This document shows positions 50,883 to 63,737 of a stretch of DNA of 64,000 bases, in pieces. Location of the stretch: positions 6,169,990 through 6,233,989 of the forward strand of contig NC_044924.1 in NCBI RefSeq assembly GCF_003576645.1, in the 5' to 3' direction. Under the pieces are notes generated by a model. It made no database searches and was not told where the DNA came from. It worked only from the letters and a program-made list of their open reading frames with translations. The stretch comes from Ipomoea triloba (taxonomy: Eukaryota > Streptophyta > Magnoliopsida > Solanales > Convolvulaceae). The position numbers and the translations under genes were made by a program. How positions within the stretch are numbered: the first letter of the stretch is position 1; every line of letters begins with the position of its first letter.

Positions 50883-52220
50883 AAATCCCCACACAAGTTA
50901 ATTCAATCCCATTCCAATTCCAATCCCAAAATCCAAACTTTAGCAAGAAAATTAACAAATTGGCACAAAATCCCCTATCTACAACACATTCACAACAGAG
51001 CAAATCCCAGAAAATTTAACTCCAAATCAAAGAAACCACTCATCTCATGATTCTCATCCAATCAAATACGTTTTCTTCCACCAAGAAAGGGGATAAACAA
51101 AGAAGATTTCAATGGATCTAGACTATATATGAACTCAAAAATTATTAAAGAATCTATTTTTACAAAGAAAACAGCCATTAAGCAACTCTTTTGAGTGTTG
51201 ACAACACACTGACACAACTGACAAACCTGTCCCCACAAAGATAAAAGAAGAGTATACACTTACAATGACCTCCATAATCCATACAATCATCGTGCGCATT
51301 TACACATAATAAAGAACTATATACATTCCGTACAGCATACATTCATGTGTGTAGGTGTAAATATGAATATATAGTACTCCGTATTGGATACTTACTGCCA
51401 TTTCTGAGCTGAATGTATAGTAGCAGAGACTTGAGAGCTTCTCAGAAAGATGGTAGACGAAATGGGCAGTGATAGGAAAGTATCCATAAAAAACAATAGC
51501 GTCAAGAAATGTCAGAGAACAGGGAAGAATGGCGCCGCTGAAATTGTCGGAGAAAACGGAGGAAAGAAACAAACTTTACATAATTGCATCATTAACGTGA
51601 TTACACAAATTAAGATTTCAAAAAAAAAAGGTGACTTTATATATGTAATGGTCCTACTGAGTACTGATTACAAATCTTGAAAAAAAAAACATTTTTTTAA
51701 AAATTGTGTTTAACCTTTGAACAAGATATTCAAGGATGAAGGATGGAATTATTTTTTCATCATCAGAAAACTGTTATTATGTTTTTATTTTATTAAATTT
51801 AATTTAACTAGTACTGAGTAATACATTCGACTTCTAACTTAACTCTAGAGTCCAGACCCATAAAAATATTGACAAGATCAAATTCTTCACTCTTAATTCT
51901 TGAAACTTGCTTAAAACAAAACCACGAACAAATATTCTTTATAAATATGTTATTTTATGCTCGAAATATGTATTCTTGCTACACAATTATTTTAATTGAA
52001 AAGTCTATAATTCTGATGGAGACTCAAGAGAGCTTAGAATTTTTTTTAAAAAAAATATTAATGAGCTCCTAATGATTTAGTTAAAGTTATCTAAACTGTC
52101 GTTATCAAAGCAAAAATAACATCTAACAAAAGTTAACAAGCCCCACCATATGCTTCTTAAAGTAAAATACTTTTTAAGTTTCAAATTAAATATCAACGCC
52201 ATGTTAACCACCCTATAGGC

Positions 52221-52285
52221 CTACAATACGATAAACTATAGTAGTATGTTTTGCAATATGATAAACTATAGTAGTATGTTTTGCA
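52221..52285. repeat. Tandem duplication, unit about 30 bp
   Basis: 'gataaactatagtagtatgt' followed by 'tttgcaatat' is present twice, with two changes in the flanking bases. Confidence 0.85.
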
Positions 52286-52314
52286 TGTTTACACAAATGC
52301 TTAGAGCAAATAAA

Positions 52315-52515
52315 TCACCAATGAAGTGTTAACTTGGTAACAACAGAATTACAAGTTCGATTTCTAATCGGAACAACCTATTGACTTGGTTTGAGACGGT
52401 TAGCCAGCTATAAGCAACCTCGGTTATTTTACCACCCTCCTTGTAGTCCTTTGTTAACTAGGGTCACAAGATCAGGTTTATTCAGTAGAGGTTTTCCTTG
52501 TCATTCAAAAAAGAA
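52315..52515 (+). mobile_element. SINE family C copy
   Basis: 'aacttggtaacaacagaatt', 'acaagttcgatttctaatcg', 'tgacttggtttgagacggtt' and the tail 'gaggttttccttgtcattca' followed by A's match the family. Confidence 0.65.
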
Positions 52516-52726
52516 ATTAAAGTAACACCCAGCAAGAGGTTTTGGTTTAAATTCTAAAAACAATGGCCATAAAGACTATCCTGCAAATCTTAAATATGTC
52601 TGCCTACATGCATCTGTAGTTCTAAACTTAAGGATTAAAGTCTGAATGAAAATGGCAGGGTGAATCGGAGAAGAAAGATATTTAATTCCTAGAGGAGGAT
52701 AAGCAATGCAGTCTGGGAGTTGTTAC

Positions 52727-54681
52727 TCATGCTTCATCGTCATCGCTCCCATCAAGCTCAGCATCTTGGTTCACAGCATAGTTGCTTCCATCCAGACCCA
52801 ATATCATGAACCTAATTTGTTGCAGCAGAAAAATAAAAGCCATAAGTTCATATTTTGGAACAAGTGTGGGGTAAATTGCAAAAGCGAGCATTATCTTGAT
52901 ACCTCTCGAGGATGAACTTCCCTTCCTTGTACTTCTGAGAATTTTCATGTGCAGTTTCCTGAAATCAACACAGGCATATCAGTCAAGAGCAGCGGGATAA
53001 CTTAGTCATATATGTAACAAAAGACGGTGTGTGTGTGTAATGTGGAAGAACATACATATTTCCAGCCAACAAGTGCGCCACATGCCACACAGAATGTGTC
53101 AACAACAGTGTGCATTCCAGTTATCATCATCCTCTCTTCTTTCGCACCAAGAGTAACATTCACACTGTGGCATGACAGGAGCCAACATTATTTATACCAT
53201 TTAGTAGTAGACCATCAGGGCAAAAGATATGAGGTTTATTTTTTTGGGTAACGATGAAAACCCGTAGCCACTATCCAAGGGTGTGCACTATGTAAACCCC
53301 GCCTTGTAACCCTAGCCGGTAAAGGACCACAGTGAGGTAAATCAGTCTAGGTTGTCCATAGCTAACTTACTCAAACCAAGAAGCTAGGCCAAATTGTGAG
53401 GTAAACCAGATATGAGGTTGTTCTTTATGCATGTTGTTTACACAACCAAAAGAAAGCATTTCACAACAGTAAATGTGACTAGTCATTGAGATGTCATTAT
53501 CCAACAGGCCAAATTGTTTCTTTCACTGGAACTATGCTTTATCTTTTGTTTGTAACAAGTGGTGGAAAAAAGTAGGCAAAATTAAGAAGTACCATAGATC
53601 AAATTTTCAGTCAATCCCTTTGTATTCAACTTAAAATGATCTAGAAAATACGTAACAATCAAGCCGGGCAAGTTGAAAGCCTAGAGTGGGATGACAGGTA
53701 ACAAATGAGGCGCCTTTTGGACAGTATCAAACAAACAGTACCATAATCTAACTCATAAAATTTGAGCACTGGAAAATCAAAGAACACTTACACTTTATCA
53801 AAGAGATAAGCCTCCCCATGCCTGCAGTGGAAAGCCTGGAAACACATGAATTCGGGTTATCATAATGCAGATGAAATGCCAAATATTAGAGGGGACAACC
53901 AGAGAAGTAGCGGCATACAAGTATATGAAACAACCGGAAGAATAAGCACTTCCAGGAAAAGATTTGACATACCCATAGCATAGATACAAACCAACCCACC
54001 CACAAAGCAACAAATTCACACACCACAGTCTGCATGTAAAGAAACCAGACATTGAAATTTGAGTCTGTGTATACTTTCCTAAAGCATACCAGGTATCCAA
54101 TGTTATTATACATTCTTAATTGGTTCCTAAAACAGCCAGATCAGTGACTAACAGATGAAAGACTAAAAAGGACAAACTGAAGCATACTCAGTTGGCCCAA
54201 CCACAGATCAAAGGACTCCTGCCATGTCACATCACTCTATCCCTACAGTTCAAGATTACCTTTCCTTCATTAATTCCTCTCAAAACCTCTGCAAATGCTT
54301 TCTTAACTGAGTTCTGACCTTCTCAAGAAGGATTTTGTACATTTGAACAGAAACATGAAATTTTCCATCTCACAACAGCATAGCATAAGCACATGAATTT
54401 CAATCACCATTACATAAACTAAACAATTTAAGGATCACAAAACATGAAGGCTCAACAACTAGACAGCAAAACACACCAACATTTATTCAAAAAAAAAAAA
54501 AACAGCGATTACTTTCGCAAATCTCACACACCTACAGTTACACCACAAACACGCACACAACATTGAAAGTTACAGATAGAGATACCTTAGAGATAATGTC
54601 TTCCGCGACAGCCAGTTGCGTCTTACAGAACTTGCAGCTATAAACTTTGCCCTCCATATTTGTGAGGAAAAGCCTGCCCAT
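52727..54681 (-). CDS. Yippee-like zinc-binding protein
   Basis: Five exons on the minus strand: 54681-54586, 53835-53792, 53164-53056, 52958-52903 and 52811-52727. They join in phase to 129 residues, the usual plant Yippee length. Two CxxC pairs (Cys16/Cys19 and Cys72/Cys75) are exactly 52 residues apart, the defining C-X2-C-X52-C-X2-C spacing that binds one zinc ion. Other family blocks are [38 protein letters not shown] and [20 protein letters not shown]. The fold resembles cereblon's thalidomide-binding domain and the Mis18 domain; the plant function is largely unknown. The tail GSDDDEA is acidic. A donor-like signal near 54876 and an acceptor just before the ATG suggest a 5'-UTR intron. 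Intron 2 carries a SINE with target duplication. Confidence 0.95.
53237..53407 (-). mobile_element. SINE family C in intron 2 of the Yippee-like gene, with 12-bp target duplication
   Basis: agatatgaggtt at 53225-53236 and 53408-53419 flanks the insert. Plus-strand poly-T (53239-53246) is the 3' poly(A) tail. The body has 'aaccctagccggtaaaggac' and 'cagtctaggttgtccatagc' in reverse orientation. The tRNA-like head is missing, so the copy is 5'-truncated. Confidence 0.8.
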
Positions 54682-55334
54682 AGTCTCTTCTACTTCTCCT
54701 TCAAGCAATCAAACGAACCCTTAAACACCCGAAAACGCAAACGAACGGCGAAAAGATCGACGAAATTCAGATACAGACAACAAATGTAGAACATGAACGA
54801 CATCGATCGTAAAAGAAATCAGTTGCAGAATGGAAAGATAGTGTGAAGGAGAAGGAAAGATAGATGATCATCTCACCTTACAATCAGTTGAGCGAAGAGG
54901 CAAAAAGGATTAATCGGCAATTCAGGCATGTTGTCCTCTCCAATTTATAACAGAGCAGAGAGAACGCAATCTCGATATGAATTACTAATTACATTTCAAA
55001 AATCCAGAAAAAAGATGAATTCCAAAAAGGAAATTGCTTTTTGTGTGAATTTCTGTGATTTTGACATTTTTATGTTTATTGGCTATTCATCAATAAATAA
55101 CTTTTACTCAGTAATTTATTACAATTATGTTACTATTACGGTACTATATTAGCACGTGAATTTGGATAATGGCATAAATTTTTATACACATATATTAAAT
55201 ACATTGATATAATTTCATTTGAATTACTCGTTTAATAAACATGTGGAGCACCCAAAAAAATAATAAAATTGAATTTGTTTTTCTATTTCATGTGTATTCT
55301 ACTCTAATTGACTCACGGAATCACTTATTTTAGG

Positions 55335-56040
55335 GTGTGTTTAGAAATCTAAAAAATGATTTCTGGAAATTTTTTTTGATAAATGAGTCATTTTTTAGAA
55401 AATATTTTATTTTCCGGTGTTTAGTTGCATTTCAGAAAGCTATCTTAGTGTGTTTGGATCATTTTCTATAAAATGAGCAGAATTGTATTAAAAATAAATA
55501 TTATATATAATTTTAAGAAAGGGGTTTTTCAACGGAATGTGGTTGTTCTCCCCTAGGAAGAAGATGATGGAGGCAACTGTACATCCATTGTGCCCTATGA
55601 TCATGATGCGGCTACTCTCAAGGACAAAGAAGGGGATGTTATCAATGGTGCTATTGTTCCATATATTGCACATGAGATGCACAGTGAAGAGATTCTGCCG
55701 GAGCCCGGAGGGGACAGATAATCCAGTCAATATTCAAATTCATACCCGATATTACTGTGATATTTACAAAATAATGTTTGATGAACGTCTGGAGTTTGCA
55801 CAGTATCGTAAATTTCAGTGAAATGGCCACCTCTTACCAACGAGGTGATTATGAAGGATCAGAAGTATGGGTGCCGGTGTTAAACGTAGAGCATAATCCA
55901 AGGTTGACAAACACATCTGCATATGATGAATTGGAAACTAACGAAGAAGATGAAATTTAGGTTTTTCCAAAAATGACTTCCTCCCAGAAATAGAGAAGTT
56001 ATTTTTCAGAAAAATGAGCTTGTTTTTTCTTTGACGGAAA
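55335..56040. mobile_element. Possible DNA element containing coding-like remnants
   Basis: The left side (55335-55500, with 'aaaatattttattttccggt', 'gtttagttgcatttcag' and 'gtgtttggatcattttctat') and the right side ('gaagttatttttcagaaaaa' near 56000) are the 'tttcc/ggaaa' phrases of common plant miniature elements. Between them, 55552-55723 (+) reads EEDDGGNCTSIVPYDHDA then GAIVPYIAHEMHSEE. After a frame change, 55826-55960 reads GDYEGSEVWVPVLNVEHNPR and ends LETNEEDEI. The family is not recognised; a captured or transposon gene fragment is the best guess. Confidence 0.35.
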
Positions 56041-56379
56041 TCAATATACGTTGACCATTGTTTTTCCTTCTTTGCCAAATACTAAAATACATTTAAATTT
56101 TGATTAATTTAGAGTTATTTCGCTCAAAATAATGTCGTTTAAAATTGATTCAATTTCATTTAAATAACTCGCGTAATGCACGCGCGGTGCACAAAAAATA
56201 ACAAATTTGGAAATTTTAATTTTATTTCACTTGAACTCAATCCTAATCAACTCACAGGATCACATTTTTAACGTAAAATATAATTGGATGGAGATTTATG
56301 TAAGTATTTTTAACGTTAGATATCAACCCCAATCTTTGCAATCCTTATTTCGTGCTCCAGCCATTATGGACACCGGTCT

Positions 56380-56632
56380 AATACACAAAATTCATGTTCA
56401 TAATACGCATACATATAAATACGAATTACACGATATAATGAACACGAATTATGTGCATTATGAATATGAATTTTGTGTATTATGTTAAGTGTTTATGTGC
56501 CATCAATTATATAATTCTGTGTATTATAATTTATAAATATGAATTCTATACTTTATGAAATTAAATTTTGTATATTAAATTAAGGTCCACAGTACACCGT
56601 GGACCCTGATTCACGATATAAATTGCCCTTGA
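56380..56632. repeat. MITE-like repeat, family M relative
   Basis: The interior has 'aaaattcatgttcataatac' and 'gaattttgtgtattatg'. The right end has a small inverted repeat, 'ggtccacagtacaccgtggacc', and finishes 'cacgatataaattgccc', like the copies at 1085-1311 and 26805-27130. Confidence 0.5.
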
Positions 56633-56757
56633 ATTTTTAATCATTATCTGGACCGAATTAATTCTTAAATCTTAATTTCCTTACCCGAATCAACTATGGA
56701 CTTAAGCCCAATTCCCCCATTATATATGTATCCATGTAACAGAGGTCGGTAGTCTAG

Positions 56758-56985
56758 TTTAGCAAATTATTGCGCGGACCAAGTTCCACACAGCTGTGTG
56801 GACCATGATAAAATGTACATTTTTAATGTATTAAATGTACATTATTTTTGTACTGAATTTTTATACTATAAAAATAATGTACATTCAGTACACAAATAAT
56901 GTATATTCCCTGAATATAATGTACATTATTTTTATATTGAATGTACATTATTTGATAGTGTGTCCACACAATAATGATTGCCCTA
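56758..56985. mobile_element. Small inverted-repeat element
   Basis: The left end 'gcaaattattgcgcggacca' with 'cacacagctgtgtggacca' and the right end 'gtgtccacacaataatgatt' then 'gcc' are roughly mirrored. The interior repeats 'aatgtacattatttttatac' in both orientations. There is no coding content. Confidence 0.5.
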
Positions 56986-57938
56986 GTTTATGTACTTTGG
57001 CAATTAAATCTTGTAGTTAGAGTGCAATTTGGGAGGATGGAGAAAAATAACAACTTCATTATTAGTATTGTTGAATTATAATTTTCACGAGCAACAATAA
57101 ATTGTAATAGGAAAATCCCATTTTATTAACAACTTATTACAGACTAAAATTTAAAGTAATGACATCTATAACATATAAATTAAACTAAGTCCAAATGTCC
57201 AATATTATATTATATGCTTAAACTTAATGCTCGACATGAACTCGAACTAAATAAATCTACCAATCGATGTATTCTTATAATTTAACCACCCTTATTAAAT
57301 TCTCATAGATCAAAGTTGGATAAATACTAATATAAGGAGTCAAGTTAGATAATTCCTATCCCTACATATGCTTAAACTAAATTCTGCAATTCCGGTCAAG
57401 AAGGTATGCAAATTAAACTCCACCCTTTACGTGAAAGTGTGCATAGACTAAACTTTGTTCATGTATATGGATTCCTTCTAATTAAGATACTATGGTGATA
57501 ATAACTAACGATAGTTAGTAATCATCTAGTGACGGATCCATAGACCCCCACCTCACCCCCATTCCCTTGATATATATATATTGTATATATAGCTCTTTAT
57601 ATACATAATAAATGTTTTTATACATTAAATATACCAGAATTTAAGCAAAGGTTAATTTGACTAGATGATAAGGCCACCTATTTTTGTATGAAGTGGTGAG
57701 CAATTTTTCAAAATATCTAATTAGTTTTAATCTTTAGCTCCTGCTGGAGATGATTTCTGGATCAGCTCCTGTAATCATCTAAAGTTGATATTGCAATGCA
57801 CTTAGATAGTCAAATGCTACAATTATAGAGCATGGAGACCAAAGATAACAAATGTTCATATAAGCATAATCATATTCTTAATAAGTAAGTGGAGGGATAA
57901 TACAAGATGATGATGATGATAACGAGAGAGAGAGAGCC

Positions 57939-59071
<1,133 letters not shown>

Positions 59072-59200
59072 CTATAGATATGGAGAATGGGTACTTTTTC
59101 TACTGATTTTTTTTGAAGGTTGTGTGGATCAGCTATGGTGAAGATGTTTGGCCGTTGGATTTTGGGAGTGAATCCATCTGACGGTTGTGGGAACATATGC

Positions 59201-59275
59201 CTTATCTAGTATCTTATCTGGTTGTGGGAAAGGGATGATCTAAGTGGACAACCTGAAAACTGTGAAGGGCACGTA
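59201..59275 (-). promoter_or_regulatory. Light-type motifs upstream of LHCB4
   Basis: On the LHCB4 strand two GATAAG I-boxes lie at 59206-59201 and 59218-59213, about 190-207 bp upstream of the ATG. A TACGTG ACGT-core lies at 59275-59270, and a CCAAT box lies further up at 59364-59360. I-box plus ACGT-core pairs are common in plant light-regulated promoters. Function here is inferred. Confidence 0.45.
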
Positions 59276-60961
59276 GGATGATATTAATGGCTGATAGGGA
59301 AGCCATTTGATTGCATTCGGATTTGAATATCTACAGAGGATAGATCACTCTTTCTTCCTATTGGCTGATTAATATTACAACTCCATAATACATTTCCTCA
59401 CTTATTTGCTTTACTATTGCACATTTACACCAAGGGAGCTTTTCATTCATGGATTAAAACAAAAAAATCATTCCTGGGCTTTTTTAAAAACTACATTATC
59501 ATAATTAAATTCAATTATATTGTTTGCTTTACTATTTTTTGTATCTTAAAATGAGATTCAAATCATTAATGAATTTAGAAACTCATTTTCTTATGAAATT
59601 TTACTTGTATGAAAATGATAAAAGAAACAAATTTGCTCCCATTTATTTAAGTCTCCCTCCCTTCCTCCCTCTCTCCCTAATATACACACAAATATATAGA
59701 TTTCTATTTTGATTATTATCTATTATTAAATAAAAATATACCTTTATTAGAACTCGTGTCAAGTATCATTTATATGATTCTGATTTTAATTTACCAACCA
59801 AACACCTACCAAGATTTGTACCAAACGTCTTTGAATTTAGCAGCTTTATATAACTTTATCATTAAGTTTAAAAAAATGTACAACTAAATCATCAAGTAAA
59901 TAAAAATGTTTGCAAGAAAAAAAAAAGTAAATAAAAATGTGTAGTAAACTTACTTATTTTGTTTTTAAATAATTGATGATTTGGGCATTTGGCATGCCAA
60001 GTGCCATTTGAGATGATTTAGCTAAAAAATTATCACAAAGATTTTTTTTTTTTAATTATGCTTATTCAATGTGGAGATATTCATGAATGATTCCGATAAC
60101 ATCCGCTAAAGCAAATCCATCAGTTTAGGGGTTTTTTTTTTTTTTATTTGTTTGACTATTACTAGGTATTTGACTTGATTTGTTTGATTATTATTAGCTT
60201 TGACTTGGACAGGCACACAATACACACTAGTCAGTAGTCACTATTCTAAATTCTTTTTATCCTGCAAATTCATTTAGAGCAACTCATAGACTTTTCGGTG
60301 ATTTTTTGTAGGAATAAAATTTTAGAGTTGATTTTTTGACAAATGAGAGGTGTTTTTAAGTAATTTTTTCTCCTGCAAATTATAGTTTTTTGTGGGCCTC
60401 AAAGAAAAAGGAAGGCAAAGTTACAACATTTTTACATGTTTGATGCACATCTTATGTCTAGTCTAGAGAGTGTTAATCTATATATATTTTTAAAAATTTT
60501 GTTTTTGCTTTTTTTTTTTCTCGTCCCTCTTCTTTCTCTTTCTAAATTGTATTGACAAAAACCACATAAAATTTAATACTAATGAAGTTACTCTGACTAT
60601 AAATGGAGATGCTCTTATCCTCAACCTGCGAATGGCATCTTCAAATGTGATACGGAGTATCAAAAAGTAGTCCGTAGAAATCTGTTTGGACTGTTTCTAC
60701 CATACCTTACTCCCTCAGCTCCTATATCTAATAACTAAAACAGATAAATAAATACTCCGTAGTCCCTACAATGCTTACACCTTCTGCTGATTTCTGAATC
60801 TTCACCGGCAAGTGGCAACCACCCCACACATCTTATCGGCTAACAACTTCGATGAAACGAAGAATCAAGCAAGAACATAATTAATGAAAAAAAAACTAAA
60901 GAATCATCGTTCTCTCTGATGTATTTTTATAAACTAATAAAGACCATCCATCCGCATTAAT
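59276..60961. other. Intergenic: LHCB4 upstream region and AIRP2-type 3' flank
   Basis: AT-rich with several poly-T runs and ACTCCGT-type motifs near 60650-60760. It has no frames of interest. The CT-rich tract at about 59653-59680 ('cctcccttcctccctctctc') is a low-complexity stretch. Confidence 0.5.
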
Positions 60962-63021
60962 TCACCGATAATGGGGATTGTAGGACACAAATGTTGAATT
61001 TGGGAGCAGGAGAGGCAACTTTTCAATGTATAACAGAAACCTCTTCAAGTTGTCCGATGATATGGCGCACAAATCTCTGACTTCGCAGGTGTTGGTGCAG
61101 ATCCAAAGGTCCCCAGAATTCACTCTTTTCAGACTATCTCGGCAGAAAGGGCATGACTGCGACCGAGTACGCCTAAAACAGCAGAAAGCCGATATCATAT
61201 AGAGAGAGATATGCATATGCTAGAAGCTAATACTTGGAATGAACATAAACAATGCTGCAGAAATCTATGTAATCTTGAAGAATCACAGCAACTAACAATG
61301 CATGTATCATCTAGTAGTCTAACTTTTACGGAGATACTAGAAATTGTCGTTTTAGTTCTGAATCCCCATATGTTCATCTATACTTTCTCAACCTGTTGAA
61401 GCACAGAAAAGAGGCTCGATACTACATGTCATCTGAGCACAAGGTGCTTGCCCATGTCATTGGAATTTTAAGGAACTAGACATCTTTAAACACCGAGAAC
61501 CTTGATGGCATCCGGATCCGTTTGCAGCAGATTGATTGTGTAAGCTATGAGATGTTTCACTTGTATTGTGTAAAGATAGTGATTAGTCTAAGAGGAGGAA
61601 TCCCAGCCAAAATGATGAAGCAATAAATAGCTAGACAAAATAGGATGTGCAATTTGTAGCCATAACCACATACAGACACCACAAAATCAACCAATTCAGC
61701 AATAAACCGTTACTATTGTATTGTGGGTCTTAAGAGTTAAGACAAGATCTTGGCATTTCTAAGTTCTTGGATGACAGTTCAGTATGAATACTTAGGAAGT
61801 TAAAGATGGTGTGAGAGCAGGGGACATGACATAAATTTGCTTACCAGTCTCTATAACACTTCATGCATAAAGCATGGCTGCAGTCAGGCAAAACAACCTT
61901 GGACTCCAACTCCAAGCAAATCCCACATTCCTCCTCCCTCTCCAATTCGATTTCGGAAAATTTTCCCTTGTTCGTCTCATCTCTCTTGCTGTATCTATTC
62001 TCACATATCTCTCTTTGTTTCCGCTCTTCCACATCAGTAATTCCCCTCTGAAGTGTCAAGAGAGAAGGGAATATCACCCCTGTTGTTCAATGTCATCAGA
62101 ACCCAACATCCAAACAAACAAAATTAAAAACAAAAGACTCACTTCGATTTTCAAATGAAATCCCACAACACACAATAACTTGCACACAAGGATAAGTGAA
62201 TTCAGTTCTACACCAAACACAAAGAAATTGACAAGAGATTGTGTTGGCAATCCTAGTCTACTCACCATAAAACTCTCTTATGCTGGCTTTTCTTTCATGA
62301 ACATACATACTTGTCTTGCCATTTTCATAAGCCTGCAATCAACAATCAAATCTCAAGACCACAAACACAAGCAATAGAATAAATTCACAGAGCTGCATGG
62401 GTAACTCAGTTGGAAAGGACACACGATTAAGTCCTGGCAACTGAGAGTTTCATTCTCGTGTGAGTGACTCTTGTGAGCACCACACACTGACTCCACAATC
62501 CTATCCTGTTTGGTCGGGATGTGGGTCCGGGGCGAAAAATTGTGGGAAAAGATTAAATACACAGAGTGGCACAATTAATTACCTTGTATATAAGGATCCT
62601 GAGCAATCCCAGAGCACCAGCGAGATTGCAATCTGCCCACTGAACAAGAAACATAAAGATATGTGCACAGGGACTATATGACAGCCTCATTTGAAGGCAA
62701 GCACCTCCATATGCTCTTGGATAATCAGAAGCCCTGCATCTCAACAAAATCACTTATTCATAAAACTTCCAAAGAACTACTAACGTCAACACTACATGCT
62801 GTTATGGAAAATTAAAATAGAAAATCAAAAGAGAAAACATTGAGGCCTAAGAATTTAGCCCGGCCATAAACAGATAAACCCAGAAGAAGAAAAAAAATCA
62901 ACAAATCAAATTTCACAGCGCAGAAAACGGAAAGACGAGAAAACAAGGATGCATACAAAGTATTGGCATGTTGAATATCAGCTTCCAGCGCTTTGAGTGA
63001 ATCTTTAAAAGACTTCCTCAT
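60962..63021 (-). CDS. AIRP2: RING-type E3 ubiquitin ligase, AIRP2-like
   Basis: Five exons on the minus strand: 63021-62957, 62733-62583, 62332-62266, 62079-61845 and 61172-60962. They join in phase to 242 residues, the length I recall for Arabidopsis AIRP2 (At5g01520). The N-terminus MRKSFKDSLKALEADIQHAN and the motif AGALGLLRILIYK are near-identical to that family, as is GITDVEERKQREIC. The C3HC4 RING is complete: Cys146, Cys149, Cys161, His163, Cys166, Cys169, Cys180 and Cys183. The AIRP2-type tail RVNSGDLWI and LLYIEKLPLL follows. AIRP2 is a cytosolic ligase that promotes abscisic-acid and drought responses; I infer the same role here. Intron 2 holds a SINE. Confidence 0.95.
62393..62554 (+). 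mobile_element. SINE family B in intron 2 of the AIRP2-like gene, with target duplication
   Basis: The tRNA-like head has the A-box-like TAACTCAGTTGG and a B-box-like 'gagtttcattctc'. The 3' part ('atcctgtttggtcgggatgt', 'gggtccggggcgaaaaat') recurs at 41745-41930. Flanking aaattcacagag (62381-62392) and aaatacacagag (62555-62566) differ at one base. Confidence 0.75.
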
Positions 63022-63737
63022 CGCCGCCCATTCATTCAACCACACCTTCAAACTCAGGCTTAAAAGTACCAAGTTCCCGGACAATAAATTAAACCCTAGG
63101 CCGAAAAGGAATCCTCAAATTTTGATCTTTTTCCTATAGAAGCAACCTGTGAATCCTAAGCGTAGAGGCGTAGAAATGGGCATAGTATGGGAGGGATGGG
63201 GCCTGGGGGGTAGTATTAATGAGAGAAAGAAGGGATATTTAGGTTTAGGGGTTAGAGATAAAGAGTAATCGAATCTGTGTTGGCCGGCAAAGTGTGGGTG
63301 CGGGTTCAGGCGACTCTTTCGCTTGGACTGCACGCTTCTTCGGGTTTTTGCTGTTACGCTCACTACTGAGCTTTTCGGTTAGATTCAGGTAGAAGAAGAT
63401 TGCTGTATCTCTGCTGCTTTTACTCTTTTACCCCTCCCTTTATTTTCCCAATATTAATATTAATATTAATATCATTATAAATAAATAATTGATATCATTA
63501 TGTTATCAATAATAATAATAATTAATGATGCTTTATTGATTCTATATTTGAGAAATAAAAAATATTTTCCTTTTTAATTATTTTTTGTGGAATAGTTGTC
63601 TACTTGTGTCCCCTATCAAATTTCTAACGCTTAATTAACGCAGGCCTAATATACGACAGTCTAGAAGTGTGACAATTTAGGAAATATTTTTGATGTTTTC
63701 TTAAGATTATATAATACGTGCTTTAGTACTTAATCAT
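63022..63737. other. Upstream region of the AIRP2-like gene
   Basis: 63022 to about 63400 should hold the 5' UTR and promoter; it is clearly less AT-rich than its surroundings. The rest is AT-rich with short (TAATAT)n near 63450. The open frame at 63115-63363 (-) overlaps this leader and is not supported by any family resemblance. Confidence 0.5.

Larger units (their letters stand above)
50883..52726. other. Intergenic between BPP-type and Yippee-like genes
   Basis: The right flank of the BPP gene (to about 51570) is mixed sequence that should include its 5' UTR and promoter. It is followed by AT-rich sequence, a 30-bp tandem duplication (52221-52285) and a family C SINE (about 52315-52515). 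Nothing coding was recognised. Confidence 0.5.
54682..57938. other. Intergenic between Yippee-like and LHCB4 genes
   Basis: The first 270 bp are the Yippee-like 5' region. After that come a hAT/MITE-like segment with coding-like remnants (55335-56040), a family M repeat end (56380-56632), another element with 'gtacattatttttat' repeats (56758-56985) and AT-rich sequence. The last few hundred bp hold the LHCB4 3' flank. No intact gene was seen. Confidence 0.5.

Noticed and set aside
63115..63363. 82-codon minus frame rich in Arg/Lys/Pro upstream of the AIRP2-like gene
   Set aside because: It lies in the leader of that gene, where base composition lengthens chance frames. No motif was recognised.
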